Shown: in pieces, positions 8,221 to 16,831 of the stretch
Layout: each line of letters begins with the position of its first letter
How positions within the stretch are numbered: the first letter of the stretch is position 1
Assembly (NCBI GenBank): GCA_009838645.1
Contig: VXRC01000008.1
Span: forward strand, 1 to 64,000
Source: Gemmatimonadota bacterium
GTDB lineage: Bacteria; JAAXHH01
Reading direction: 5' to 3'
Length of the DNA stretch: 64,000 nt
The notes under the pieces: model-generated
What the model was told of the DNA's origin: nothing
Seen by the model: only the letters and a program-made list of their open reading frames with translations
Databases searched by the model: none
Program-made: the position numbers and the translations under genes

Positions 8221-8997
8221 ATGTTAAAGGTCGACCTACTTGAAGCGAACGAGATCGAGCGGACCGCCGCGATTTTCCACCGGGACGGCTTCGTCTGCGT
8301 CGCGAATCCCCTGGACGAGGAGCAGTTCGCCCTTATCCGGTCGGGCGCCGAGCGCGTGATGGCGGAGCAGGAAGCCGAGTTCGGGCGCGAGAAAATGAAC
8401 CGGGGCTACGCGCGCCACTCCTTCGGCAGCCAGATGCACAACTGGGAATGGTGCATCCTGATCGACCTGCCCACGATCCTGCCGATTATAGACGCGATCT
8501 GGAGGAGCGACGACTATACCTGCACGGGCGCGGGCGGCGACTATTCCCTGCCCGGCGCGAAGATCCAGCACCTGCACTCCGATCGGAACGCCGACCTCTT
8601 CAACGATCCCCTGGGCCGGGTAACCCACCGGGACGTCCCGGCACCGTTCATCGTCATCAACTTCACTATGGTGGACTTCACCGTGGAGAACGGCGCCATC
8701 CGGTTCATTCCCGGCACCCACCGGTCCCGCGCGCCGATCCCTTCGCTCGAAGAGGAACCGGAATGGATGCGCACGAACCATCTCTGCGCGCCGGCGAATA
8801 CGGCCGTCATCCGCGACGTGCGCTGCTGGCACGGAGGCACGGCGAACCATTCGGAAATGAAGCGGCCCATGACGAGCGTGGGCTACCATGCGCCTTGGCA
8901 CCGGGCCGTCGAAGAGAAGTCTCTGCCGCGGGAGCACTACGACCGGCTGTCCACGCGGGGCCAGCGGCTGTGCAGGCATCTCGTGGAGAAGGGGTGA
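8221..8997 (+). CDS. Phytanoyl-CoA dioxygenase (PhyH) family protein
   Basis: A 258-residue non-heme iron oxygenase. The facial triad is intact: H119-S-D121 (IQHLHSDRN) and distal H204 (VRCWHGGTANHS), with an arginine near 215 for 2-oxoglutarate. NGAIRFIPGTHRSR (157-170) is the usual beta-helix signature. The frame is open upstream to 7966, but that part overlaps the enolase-family gene. The ATG at 8221 gives a normal PhyH start and has GGCGGA just upstream. It is the third gene of the PhyH/enolase/PhyH cluster and, unlike the first, looks catalytically complete. Confidence 0.88.
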   Translation: MLKVDLLEANEIERTAAIFHRDGFVCVANPLDEEQFALIRSGAERVMAEQEAEFGREKMNRGYARHSFGSQMHNWEWCILIDLPTILPIIDAIWRSDDYTCTGAGGDYSLPGAKIQHLHSDRNADLFNDPLGRVTHRDVPAPFIVINFTMVDFTVENGAIRFIPGTHRSRAPIPSLEEEPEWMRTNHLCAPANTAVIRDVRCWHGGTANHSEMKRPMTSVGYHAPWHRAVEEKSLPREHYDRLSTRGQRLCRHLVEKG

Positions 8998-9097
8998 GTA
9001 TGATTACCGGTCTCTTCCATATCCTTATCCTTCGGTATCCTTTTGTGGATGTAACGCCCGACCCATGAAAACCTGCGGCTGGGGTGTGTGGAAATTG

Positions 9098-9126
9098 TTG
9101 ACAAAATGCATACATTGTACGATAAT
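9098..9126 (+). promoter_or_regulatory. Promoter of the BrnT-like module (leaderless)
   Basis: TTGACA (9098-9103), a 17-base spacer, then GATAAT (9121-9126). The ATG of the toxin gene is 7 bases after the -10 box, so transcription should start at or next to the start codon. No Shine-Dalgarno sequence is present. An imperfect inverted repeat with arms CATAC/GTATG (about 9109-9135) spans the -10 box and could be an operator. Confidence 0.65.
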
Positions 9127-9132
9127 TGACGT

Positions 9133-9420
9133 ATGGACATTGGCTTCGACTGGAGCACCGAAAAGAACCGGCGGCTCATTGAACAGCGGGGAATCTCGTT
9201 CGAGCGCGTTGTCGTTGCCATAGAACAAGGCGGTCTGGTGGACGTGCTCGAACACCCAAACCGGGACAGCTACCCGGACCAGTTAATCTACGCCGTGGAA
9301 ATCGATAAATACATTCACCTCGTGCCTTTCGTGAAGCAGGCCGACGGCACTCACTTTCTGAAGACGATCATTCCCAGCCTGAAGGCAACGAGGGACTACA
9401 GAAGGAGACAGAAATCGTGA
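9133..9420 (+). CDS. BrnT-like toxin
   Basis: A 95-residue protein starting MDIGFDWSTEKNRRLIEQRGISFERV, the layout of BrnT toxins (F-W-D/S-x-x-K-N...HG-V/I-S-F), which are RelE-fold RNases. The C-terminal half (LIYAVEIDKYIHLVPFVKQADG, KTIIPSLKATRDYRRR) matches the beta-strands and basic tail of that fold. The stop overlaps the start of the next gene by four bases, the usual toxin-antitoxin order toxin first. The gene appears to be transcribed without a 5' leader. Confidence 0.75.
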   Translation: MDIGFDWSTEKNRRLIEQRGISFERVVVAIEQGGLVDVLEHPNRDSYPDQLIYAVEIDKYIHLVPFVKQADGTHFLKTIIPSLKATRDYRRRQKS

Positions 9421-9692
9421 AGGACGAATTGAGTGCAGAAGAGCGCGATGTGCTTGATCGATTCGAAAGGGACGAGTTGCGCACCGCCCCCGATGCCGAA
9501 CGGGAGATCAAGGCCGCCCGGCAGGCGGCTCGCAATACGTTCAATAAAACCAAACGGGTGAATCTCCGGGTGACCGAGCGTGACTTCAATCTTGCACACG
9601 CGCGGGCCAGGGAAGAGGGGATACCCTATCAGACGCTGCTGTCCAGCGTCATCCACAAATACCTGTCCGGACGCCTTACAGAGAAGAAGTAG
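9417..9692 (+). CDS. Antitoxin partner of BrnT-like toxin
   Basis: A 91-residue basic/acidic protein. The segment KTKRVNLRVTERDFNLAHARAREEGIPYQTLLSSVIHKYLSG (about 44-85) is a ribbon-helix-helix fold of the BrnA/CopG type: one DNA-binding strand followed by two helices. The N-terminal 40 residues are acidic and helical and probably wrap the toxin. The GTG start at 9417 overlaps the toxin stop (GTGA), so the two are translationally coupled. It should neutralise the toxin and repress the shared promoter. Confidence 0.72.
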   Translation: MKDELSAEERDVLDRFERDELRTAPDAEREIKAARQAARNTFNKTKRVNLRVTERDFNLAHARAREEGIPYQTLLSSVIHKYLSGRLTEKK

Positions 9693-10068
9693 GGTGACGG
9701 GCTGTGTCCGCATTTACCCTCGACCAGCTTAAACACCGATTCCCGTCACCTGTGAATAACCAGGCATTTTCATGTCCGGCCTTTCTCTCGTCCGGCCGTC
9801 CTTATTCGCCAGCCAATTTCCTATTCGTTATTACTAATTTAGTATCTATTAGTAGTAAGTTAGTAGTTAGATACACCGTCACGATTCTCTGATGTGGTCA
9901 TTATCGAACCGGACCAATAAAACATGACGGAAGCTACTAAAACCACATTCTCTACGTTGCGGTGCTGCCTGCGAACGTTATATTACGTGGTCGTCGATAT
10001 CACGTCGTCGATACCGCAGTCAACACTGTGGATGAACTCATGGGACGGGACCCCAGGATAGTTCACCG
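9693..10068. other. Intergenic region, AT-rich segment
   Basis: No convincing gene. An AT-rich stretch (about 9826-9872) holds short inverted repeats built on TACTA/TAGTA and CTAAT/ATTAG. A 62-codon frame at 9704-9892 has no known pattern and I do not call it. A possible promoter for the next gene is TTGCGG (9957-9962), 16 bases, TATATT (9979-9984). Confidence 0.4.
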
Positions 10069-12486
10069 ATGAAAAAGACCCTGTTGATGGCCACTGCGGC
10101 AGCGTGGTGGTGCCTCGTAGCAGCAGCGATACATTCCCCGCCAGCAGCAAACGCCCAATCCGACGCCCGGTCCAGTGCTCAGACCGAAGTCCAGCCCAGC
10201 GCGCAGGTCGACATCCGGGCCGACGCCCAGGTGACCGAGCATCGGCTTACCCTTTTCCACACCAACGATTTGCGGGGCAATATCTACTCCGAGGACGGCT
10301 TTGACGAGGCGGATCTGGCGGAGAATCAGGGTTGGGAAAACGCAGTGAACCGAGGCGGCCTGGCCGCACTCGTGTCGATGATCCGTGCCGATGCTGGCGC
10401 CGGCGGCGCTTCGACCCTGGTCCTGGACGGTGGAAACGCAATGGGCGCGACGCCCGCCTGCGACGTGGACGGTTGCCGCACGTTGTTTCAACTTATGGAC
10501 ATGGGGGGATACGACGCCATGGTGGTAGGCGGACACGAGTTCGCCTACGGACCCGACACGCTCGTGTCCCGGGCAGACCAGGCGGACTTCCCACTGTTGG
10601 GCGCCAACCTGGAGATTGGCGACTCGGTCGACGGGAATGGCGACCCGGTCTATGAGGCCATCGCTCCGTTTCTGCTGACTCAAAGAAGTGGATTGCAGAT
10701 CGCCGTCATGGGGCTCGTCTCGTCCCGGATGGCTGACGATCTTTCATCTGTGGATCCCGCAGCCCTGGATATCCAGGATCCACGGGAGTCGCTCGAATCA
10801 CTCCTGGCCGGTCCCGCGGGCCGCGCGGATGTACGCATCGCGCTGGTCAACATGAACATGAACGAGGCAAGGGACCTCGCATTGGCCTTTCCACAGGTAC
10901 AGTTGTTCATCGCGGGAGGCACGGCTGCCGGTCCCGAACCGCGACCGGCGGAGCATGTGGTCCGGTTCGTCGATGGCAGATACCTGGTTACTACACCGGG
11001 ACGGGGGACCCATTTGGGCAGGCTCGAAGTCACCTTCCGCCGGGAAGGCGGCATGACGGCCATTTCCAGTCTCAGTCCGGTCCTGGTACCCGCCGATACG
11101 TCCCTGCTTCCAAACCTCGCGACCGCGACCGGTTCAGCCGATCCATCCGGTCCCACGGCATCGGTTCCTTCGTCCGCGCTATTCGATGTCACGGGATCGG
11201 TTCCGTCGTCCGCGCCGCTGGATTCCGCGGTATCGGCGGTCGTCGCCAGGCACAGGGAAACCGTGCGCATGATTTATGACGTCCGGATCGGGAGGACCCG
11301 TGAACCCATCGAGGATACCGGGTCCTGGATCGCCGACCTGACGCGCACGAAACTGGCGGCCGACGTCGCCGCGGTCGACCGGCACGCCCTCAGGCCCATA
11401 CGTCTGGACGGGGAGGTCCGCTTGCGAACGGTTACCCGGCTGGTCCGCGACAACGACGTGCTCGTCCGCGTTTCCGTGTCGGGACGGCAGTTGCGGGCAT
11501 GGACCGGCAGGCTGCCGCGGGCACACGACGTGGTCTTCGCGGGGTACGATGTGGAGACCGGCGCCGTTGACGGACAGCCGCTGAATCAGGGCAGGACGTA
11601 CGTGGTGGCCGTCCCGATGATCCTCGCGGACCCGGCCCTGATCCGGGAGGCCAGGGATTTCCGCATTTTGCGCGATTACGGTACACGCATCGGACTGAGG
11701 GAACTGGTGATGGCTCATGTACGGGGCAACGAAACCCTTGACCGATGGGAGGGCATCCGGCGCGGGCCGCGAAGTGTGATGGAGGGCAGCACGAGGTTAA
11801 ACGGCTCCCTGTCGCAGACTACGCTGGAGGGGCCTGCCGACAAGTACAGCCGCGATCCGTTCCTGAGCGGCGAGGAATCGCTGACCTGGCTCGTTCGTGT
11901 TGCACATCAGTCCACCCGGTACACCCCGGTGGGATCGATTTCGGCCCTGTTGAGGACGGGCTACGGCAGGCTGAACAGTAACGGAAGCCAACGGGAGGCC
12001 GTGGACCGGATCGACGGCGAACTGCTCTACTCGCTGCCGTCTTTGCCATTGTCCCAATTCGTCGGACTGGACGTCAACACGGTATGGACGGGTGACGAAG
12101 GACAGAAGCACCCCGTCGTGTTTCGGTTCAAGGGAGGCCTTAGGACGGAACTGGGTTCCCAGGCGAACGTCCGGGTCGGCCTTGCCCTGGAAAGAGACCG
12201 GGTCACCGCGATGAACGTCGTGGGCGTCGAGGTGGCGCCCGAGTTCCGGACATCCCTGCTTCCAGGCAATACCCTGTCGTCGCAGGCCCGGGTTTTCTGG
12301 GGCACCGGGCGGCGCCAGACCATGTCCGTCCAGCACTTCAACCACCTGCGTTTCCGCCTGCTGGACGATCTTGCCGCCACGCTCGACGCGAACATCTTCC
12401 TGCACCGGGACAGCGACATCGACCGGGCGGCCGTCAAGTTCGAACTCCAGGTCGGCCTGGGTTACGATTGGCGCTACTACCGGTGA
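10069..12486 (+). CDS. 5'-nucleotidase-like protein with C-terminal barrel-like domain
   Basis: An 805-residue exported protein: signal peptide about 1-29 (cleavage near ANAQ), a metallophosphatase domain from about 60 (LTLFHTNDLRGN) to 330, and a 5'-nucleotidase C-terminal domain (about 400-540, VSVSGRQLRAWTGRLP and GRTYVVAVPMIL). Residues about 575-805 alternate hydrophobic and polar residues and end in YDWRYYR, as in outer-membrane beta-barrels. Several metal ligands of UshA-type enzymes are changed: the His of TNDLH is Arg, the Asp of GD is Asn (LDGGNAMG), and GNHEFD is GGHEFA. It is therefore likely an inactive or altered enzyme. Its place is probably the outer membrane or periplasm. Confidence 0.78.
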   Translation: MKKTLLMATAAAWWCLVAAAIHSPPAANAQSDARSSAQTEVQPSAQVDIRADAQVTEHRLTLFHTNDLRGNIYSEDGFDEADLAENQGWENAVNRGGLAALVSMIRADAGAGGASTLVLDGGNAMGATPACDVDGCRTLFQLMDMGGYDAMVVGGHEFAYGPDTLVSRADQADFPLLGANLEIGDSVDGNGDPVYEAIAPFLLTQRSGLQIAVMGLVSSRMADDLSSVDPAALDIQDPRESLESLLAGPAGRADVRIALVNMNMNEARDLALAFPQVQLFIAGGTAAGPEPRPAEHVVRFVDGRYLVTTPGRGTHLGRLEVTFRREGGMTAISSLSPVLVPADTSLLPNLATATGSADPSGPTASVPSSALFDVTGSVPSSAPLDSAVSAVVARHRETVRMIYDVRIGRTREPIEDTGSWIADLTRTKLAADVAAVDRHALRPIRLDGEVRLRTVTRLVRDNDVLVRVSVSGRQLRAWTGRLPRAHDVVFAGYDVETGAVDGQPLNQGRTYVVAVPMILADPALIREARDFRILRDYGTRIGLRELVMAHVRGNETLDRWEGIRRGPRSVMEGSTRLNGSLSQTTLEGPADKYSRDPFLSGEESLTWLVRVAHQSTRYTPVGSISALLRTGYGRLNSNGSQREAVDRIDGELLYSLPSLPLSQFVGLDVNTVWTGDEGQKHPVVFRFKGGLRTELGSQANVRVGLALERDRVTAMNVVGVEVAPEFRTSLLPGNTLSSQARVFWGTGRRQTMSVQHFNHLRFRLLDDLAATLDANIFLHRDSDIDRAAVKFELQVGLGYDWRYYR

Positions 12487-12522
12487 GTGTGGAAGTGCCC
12501 GCGCTGAACCTTCCCGCCACCC

Positions 12523-13368
12523 CTACCGCTCCCACGTCCTCTTCTTATCATCCGCACAGGTGATGGTCAGCGCGGGTCCCAGCCTGTCGATACTCAGGCG
12601 CAGACTGTCGCCGTCCTGCACGGGACTGAGGGCGTAGTGGTGCGTGCCTGTCGAGACGACATCGCCGGGCTCGAGGGTGACCACGGCGGTCACTTCGGCC
12701 AGGAGTTCGGGGATGTGCCGGGCCATCTCGCCGGTGGAGAAGTCGTGCTTGAGGTTTCCGTTGATCCACATCTTCGCGGGCAGGTCGTTGGCGTCGCCTA
12801 CTTCGTCCGCCGTGACCAGCGCCGGGCCCATCGGGCCGAAGGTGTGCCAGCTCTTGCCGAGGAAGAATCCGCCGGGCAGGCCGCGGGCCGAGACGTCTAT
12901 GAACTGGGTGTAACCGAAAATGTGGTTCAGGGCCTTGTCCGCACTGAGCTTGCTCGCTCGCTTGCCGATGACGATCGCGAGTTCGGGCTCGAAGTGGAAG
13001 ACCGAGGCATCCGTGTCGGGCAGTTCCACGACCGCATCCTGGCCCATGACGGACGTGTTGGATTTAAGGAAAGCGTTGAAGGTCTCCTTCGTGGGGTGAT
13101 CCGGCTCGATGTAGTTCCCCGCGAGGCAGAGCAGTTGTCCCGGTCGCGGTAACGGCGCCCTCAAGCTGACCGAGGAGAGGGGCGTTCCGGCCTGTCCCCG
13201 CGCGGCCTCGGCGATTCGGGCGCCATAGGTGTCCCAGCCGCTGATGACCGCTTCTATCTGCCCCTGGGGGTTGGACGCTCCGGCACTTGAAACGGCGGCG
13301 GAAACATCGATGATTGCGTCGTTCTCGATGACGCCCAGGGTGTAATCGTCGTAGTATGCCAGCTTCAC
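12523..13368 (-). CDS. Fumarylacetoacetate hydrolase family protein
   Basis: A 281-residue FAH-family enzyme, which cleaves or hydrates 2-oxo acids using a divalent metal. LLCLAGNYIEPDHPTKETFNAFLK (about 93-116) is the entrance to the fold. Metal ligands lie in FEPELAIVIGKRA (E-x-E, about 142-154) and in the later FIDVSARGL. The end DVVSTGTHHYALSPVQDGDSLRLSIDRLG is standard for the family. The start is GTG at 13368 with GGGAGG six bases upstream. It lies downstream of, and on the same strand as, the TonB receptor but has its own promoter in the gap. A sugar-acid or aromatic pathway role is plausible, given mannonate dehydratase nearby. Confidence 0.88.
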   Translation of the reverse strand: MKLAYYDDYTLGVIENDAIIDVSAAVSSAGASNPQGQIEAVISGWDTYGARIAEAARGQAGTPLSSVSLRAPLPRPGQLLCLAGNYIEPDHPTKETFNAFLKSNTSVMGQDAVVELPDTDASVFHFEPELAIVIGKRASKLSADKALNHIFGYTQFIDVSARGLPGGFFLGKSWHTFGPMGPALVTADEVGDANDLPAKMWINGNLKHDFSTGEMARHIPELLAEVTAVVTLEPGDVVSTGTHHYALSPVQDGDSLRLSIDRLGPALTITCADDKKRTWER

Positions 13369-13500
13369 ATCGTCCTCCCGTCTGCGGATGAATGCGCAAT
13401 CTCATTTGAAATGGCGTACAGAAGTATCGCGTTCATAAAACACCGCGTCCATAACTTCTGCGTTCATTAAACAACGTTTTGGTCTTGAAATGGCCGAATT

Positions 13501-13528
13501 AATATAACCGGACCCGGTGTTCCGTCAA
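13501..13528 (-). promoter_or_regulatory. Promoter of the FAH-family gene
   Basis: Minus strand TTGACG (13523-13528), 16 bases, TATATT (13501-13506), placed in the 165-base gap after the TonB receptor gene. It would give a leader of about 125 bases before the FAH start. Confidence 0.45.
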
Positions 13529-13533
13529 CTCCA

Positions 13534-16500
13534 TTAAAACGTATACCGCACCCCGGCCTGGACCTGCCAGCGGGATGAGAGGTTGGTGGTCTGGAACACG
13601 TCTTCGCGGTCGACCCTTCCGTCTTCGTTGGCGTCCCGGACCCGGAGGTCCAAGTCCGGCCTGCCCTGTTCGTCGTACCCGTCGAAATTGAACAGGCTCG
13701 CGGCGTCAAACCGCACGTAGCGGCTTTGTCCCCATTCGCTGTTGATCAGGTTGGCCAGGTTCAGCACGTCCAGCGTCAATTCGAAGTGCTGGTTCCGTAC
13801 GGAGGGCAGTTGCTGTATCAGGCGCAGGTCCAGCCGGTTCCGCCACGGCGAACGGCTCGCGTTGCGCCGGACGATGCCGCCTCGGGCCGCGCGCAGCGTG
13901 GGGTCGGAATCGATGAAGGCGTCGATCGCCCGCCATTCGTCGTCGGTGACCTCCGCGCTCAAGTCGCCCTTGCTCGCGGGGATGTAAGCGAGGTCGTTGC
14001 CCCGGATGCCGTCTCCGTTCACGTCGTCGGCATACATGTAACTGTACGGATCTCCCGCGCTGCCTTCGTAGAAGACGGAGACCGTCGTGGCGAGCCCCTG
14101 GCCGATCTCGAACTTCCAGGAACCGCTGGCCAGGACCCGGTGCCGGACCTCGAAATCGGACGTGGCGGTCGTCTCGCCGTTGGGGTCGTCGGTCTCGTTG
14201 TACTGCCAGTTGGAGATGGCGCGGCTCGACCGCCCACTGTTGATGTCCTCCGCGTCCTGGAACACGTACGCCACGCTTCCGAAGAGTCCGGGGAGGAAAG
14301 CGGTATTCTGTCCCTTGCGCAGCCGCAGCGTCAGGTTGAACTGGCGGCCCCTGTCCGTGTTCTCTAGGAGGATGACGTTGGTGAAATCTCCGCTGACCTT
14401 TCGGCCGCCGTAATCGGGCCGTCCGTCCGGCGTCAAACCGGTCGGCCTGCCGGCGTCCCCGATGTTGAGGTTGCGGAACCGGACGTCGTCGAGGTTCCGG
14501 GCCAGCAGGACTTCCACGGTACCGACCAGGTCCAGGGGCAGCCGACGATCGAGGGCGAGGTTGGTGCGGAAGACCCGGGGCAGCCGGAACGCCGGATCGA
14601 TGACGTTGACCTCCGTGGTCTGCGGCGCGGAGAGACCCCCGTCCAGCGGCAGCGGTTGCGCAAAGGGATCGGCAACGAACGCAGGGACGTCCTGGTCGCG
14701 GAAGGTGGCGAGATCGATGCGGGTGAAGTCCACACCGGTGTTGCTGTAGGCGTTGGAAAGCCAGACGGCCGGCGGCAGTCCCGCGAAGACGCCGGCGCCG
14801 CCGCGGATCTGGGTCCCGCGGTCTCCTCCGGCGTCGATATTGAACCCGAAACGGGGAGACCAGAGCACCTGGCCGCCCGGTGTCCGGTCCGTCCGGTGGC
14901 CGGCGAACTGGCGGGCGAAACGGTCGTTGGCCAGCGGCTCGACCGGCAGGATCGGCACGTCGGCCCGCAGTCCGAAGTTCAGGCTGAACCGCGGACTGAC
15001 TCTCCAGGCGTCCTGGGCGTAGAAACCCAGCTGCACGTAGTCCCAAGCGGCGCGTGGCTGTTCGACGCCGGGCACGCTGGAACGGCTCAGGAGGTAACGG
15101 ACAGGCGTGCCTTGCTCGAAAGCCTCGATACTGTCGAACTCGTAGGCCCCGTAGTAGTCCTGTATGAACAGGTTGTCGAAGGAGACGAACTCGTTGTGGG
15201 TGCCGATCGTTATGGTGTGATCCGCCCTGAACAGGTGGAGGTCGTTGGTGAACTCGAAGGTGTCCTGATCCAGCGTGTTGGCCTGGGAGAACCGCTCCAC
15301 GCCGAGCCGGACCTCGCCGAGGAACGCGCCGCCCGGTTCCTCGAGATCGATCCGGACCTGGGGAAAGGAAGCGGACAGCGGCGACCGCTTGTCCCGCACG
15401 CGGCTGTAGGATATGCGCGCTTCATTGGCCAGGCTGCCGGAGAAGGTGCTGTTGAGCTGCACGACCGACGACTGGGTGACGTTGTCGCGCTTGAACTGGT
15501 TGCTGGTCAGCGTGAAGAGGGTGCGTCCCCGGCTCAGCCCGTCGTCCAGGTCGCCGTTCACCAGGTTGTGGCGCAGGGTGAGACGGTGCCCGGGTGACAG
15601 GTTGACGTCCAGTCGCGCGAAGATCTTTTCGTTTCGCGTATCCTGCGAGAAAGGGTCGTAACCGCCGGCGTCGTAACCGTACCTCTCGCGGGCGATGTCC
15701 ACGATCCGCTGCAGATCGGCCGAGCCCGCCCCGAAGCGGATGGGCTGGCCCGAGTCTGCAGGGCCCGCGCTCGACGGACTCGAACGGCGCCGCAGCTCTC
15801 CATTGACGAAGAAGAACGCCCGGTTCCTGGATACCGGGCCGCCGAGCCTGAATCCGAGCTGGTAGTCGGTAAAGTCCCCGAATTCGTCCCCGTCCAGGTC
15901 GCCCACCAGGGATTCGTTCCGGCCGAACCAGTACAAAGAACCCCGGAAGCGGTTCGTTCCGCTACGCGTCACCGCGTTGATGAGTCCTCCCGCGAAACCG
16001 CCGGAGCGCACGTCAAAGGGCGCCACCTGTACCTGGAATTCCTCTATGGCGTCCAGGCTGATCGGCTGGGCGTCCACCTGGCCCGTGGGCAGCCCCTCGC
16101 CCGTCAGGCCGAAGGCGTCGTTCAGCACCGCGCCGTCCACCTGGAAGTTGTTCAGGCGGTTGTTCTTGCCCGCGATGCTCTGCCCGCCCGCCTTCGACGC
16201 CGCCTCGGGCGCCAGTCGTGTGTAGTCCTGGATGCTCCGCGCGATCGAGGGCAGCCGGGCGATCTCGATCGCCGAAACATGGGTCTCGGTACCGGTGTTC
16301 GACGCATTGAGCACCTCGTCCCGATGGGCCGTTACGGTGATTTCCCCCGCCTCGATGAGGTCCCTGTTCAGCCGGAAATCCGCCCGCAGGCTCTGGCCCA
16401 TGGTCAGCAAAATGTCCTGCCGGACGGCGGTGCGGTAGCCGATGTAGCTGACCCTGATCTCGTACGGGCCGCCGGTCCTCAAGCCCGCGATGTTGTACCG

Positions 16501-16722
16501 TCCGTCGGCACGGGAGAAGATGCCGGCGGAGACGCCCGTGGGCTCATGCAGGGCGACCACGGTGGCGTCGGGAAGCGGTGCGCCGGTGTCATCCAGAATC
16601 CTGCCGTAGAGGGTCGCGGTCGTAATGCCCTGTGCGTAAACCGGGACCGGCTGGATCAGGACGGGGATAAGGGCCGGCAGGATCAGGACGAGGGACAGGA
16701 TAGTCCGGTTCAGGAAACGCAT
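13534..16722 (-). CDS. Oar-like TonB-dependent receptor
   Basis: A 1062-residue outer-membrane receptor. A signal peptide (MRFLNRTILSLVLILPALIP..., ending VYAQ) is followed by a carboxypeptidase-regulatory-like beta-sandwich (about 38-120, ATLYGRILDDTGAPLPDATV) and a plug domain (about 125-270: ITVTAHRDEV, NNFQVDGAVLNDAFGL, GGLINAVTRSGTNRFRG). The large barrel ends in an aromatic residue (GVRYTF). Two Asp-rich loops near the C-terminus (DVNGDG, DANEDGRVDRED) look like calcium-binding loops. I chose the ATG at 16722 because it gives the signal peptide and has AGAGG upstream; the frame is open 32 codons further. It faces mannonate dehydratase divergently, which suggests oligosaccharide or sugar-acid uptake. 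Confidence 0.9.
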   Translation of the reverse strand: MRFLNRTILSLVLILPALIPVLIQPVPVYAQGITTATLYGRILDDTGAPLPDATVVALHEPTGVSAGIFSRADGRYNIAGLRTGGPYEIRVSYIGYRTAVRQDILLTMGQSLRADFRLNRDLIEAGEITVTAHRDEVLNASNTGTETHVSAIEIARLPSIARSIQDYTRLAPEAASKAGGQSIAGKNNRLNNFQVDGAVLNDAFGLTGEGLPTGQVDAQPISLDAIEEFQVQVAPFDVRSGGFAGGLINAVTRSGTNRFRGSLYWFGRNESLVGDLDGDEFGDFTDYQLGFRLGGPVSRNRAFFFVNGELRRRSSPSSAGPADSGQPIRFGAGSADLQRIVDIARERYGYDAGGYDPFSQDTRNEKIFARLDVNLSPGHRLTLRHNLVNGDLDDGLSRGRTLFTLTSNQFKRDNVTQSSVVQLNSTFSGSLANEARISYSRVRDKRSPLSASFPQVRIDLEEPGGAFLGEVRLGVERFSQANTLDQDTFEFTNDLHLFRADHTITIGTHNEFVSFDNLFIQDYYGAYEFDSIEAFEQGTPVRYLLSRSSVPGVEQPRAAWDYVQLGFYAQDAWRVSPRFSLNFGLRADVPILPVEPLANDRFARQFAGHRTDRTPGGQVLWSPRFGFNIDAGGDRGTQIRGGAGVFAGLPPAVWLSNAYSNTGVDFTRIDLATFRDQDVPAFVADPFAQPLPLDGGLSAPQTTEVNVIDPAFRLPRVFRTNLALDRRLPLDLVGTVEVLLARNLDDVRFRNLNIGDAGRPTGLTPDGRPDYGGRKVSGDFTNVILLENTDRGRQFNLTLRLRKGQNTAFLPGLFGSVAYVFQDAEDINSGRSSRAISNWQYNETDDPNGETTATSDFEVRHRVLASGSWKFEIGQGLATTVSVFYEGSAGDPYSYMYADDVNGDGIRGNDLAYIPASKGDLSAEVTDDEWRAIDAFIDSDPTLRAARGGIVRRNASRSPWRNRLDLRLIQQLPSVRNQHFELTLDVLNLANLINSEWGQSRYVRFDAASLFNFDGYDEQGRPDLDLRVRDANEDGRVDREDVFQTTNLSSRWQVQAGVRYTF

Positions 16723-16752
16723 GGACCGTAACCTCTTTTTTGCGATAAATCG

Positions 16753-16782
16753 TTTCACAATTTCAGGAACGTCGAATATAAT
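16753..16782 (+). promoter_or_regulatory. Promoter of mannonate dehydratase gene
   Basis: TTTCAC (16753-16758), 18 bases, TATAAT (16777-16782), about 50 bases before the ATG in the 109-base divergent gap. The -10 box is perfect and the -35 box is weak, which fits activator dependence. Confidence 0.5.
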
Positions 16783-16831
16783 ACCCTTCAAGTACGAAAA
16801 CGAAACGGAAACTTTCATTTAGGAGCCTGCC

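Noticed and set aside
9704-9892. 62-codon frame after the BrnT-like module
   Set aside because: No ribosome site and no family pattern, and the second half is translated AT-rich repeat DNA.
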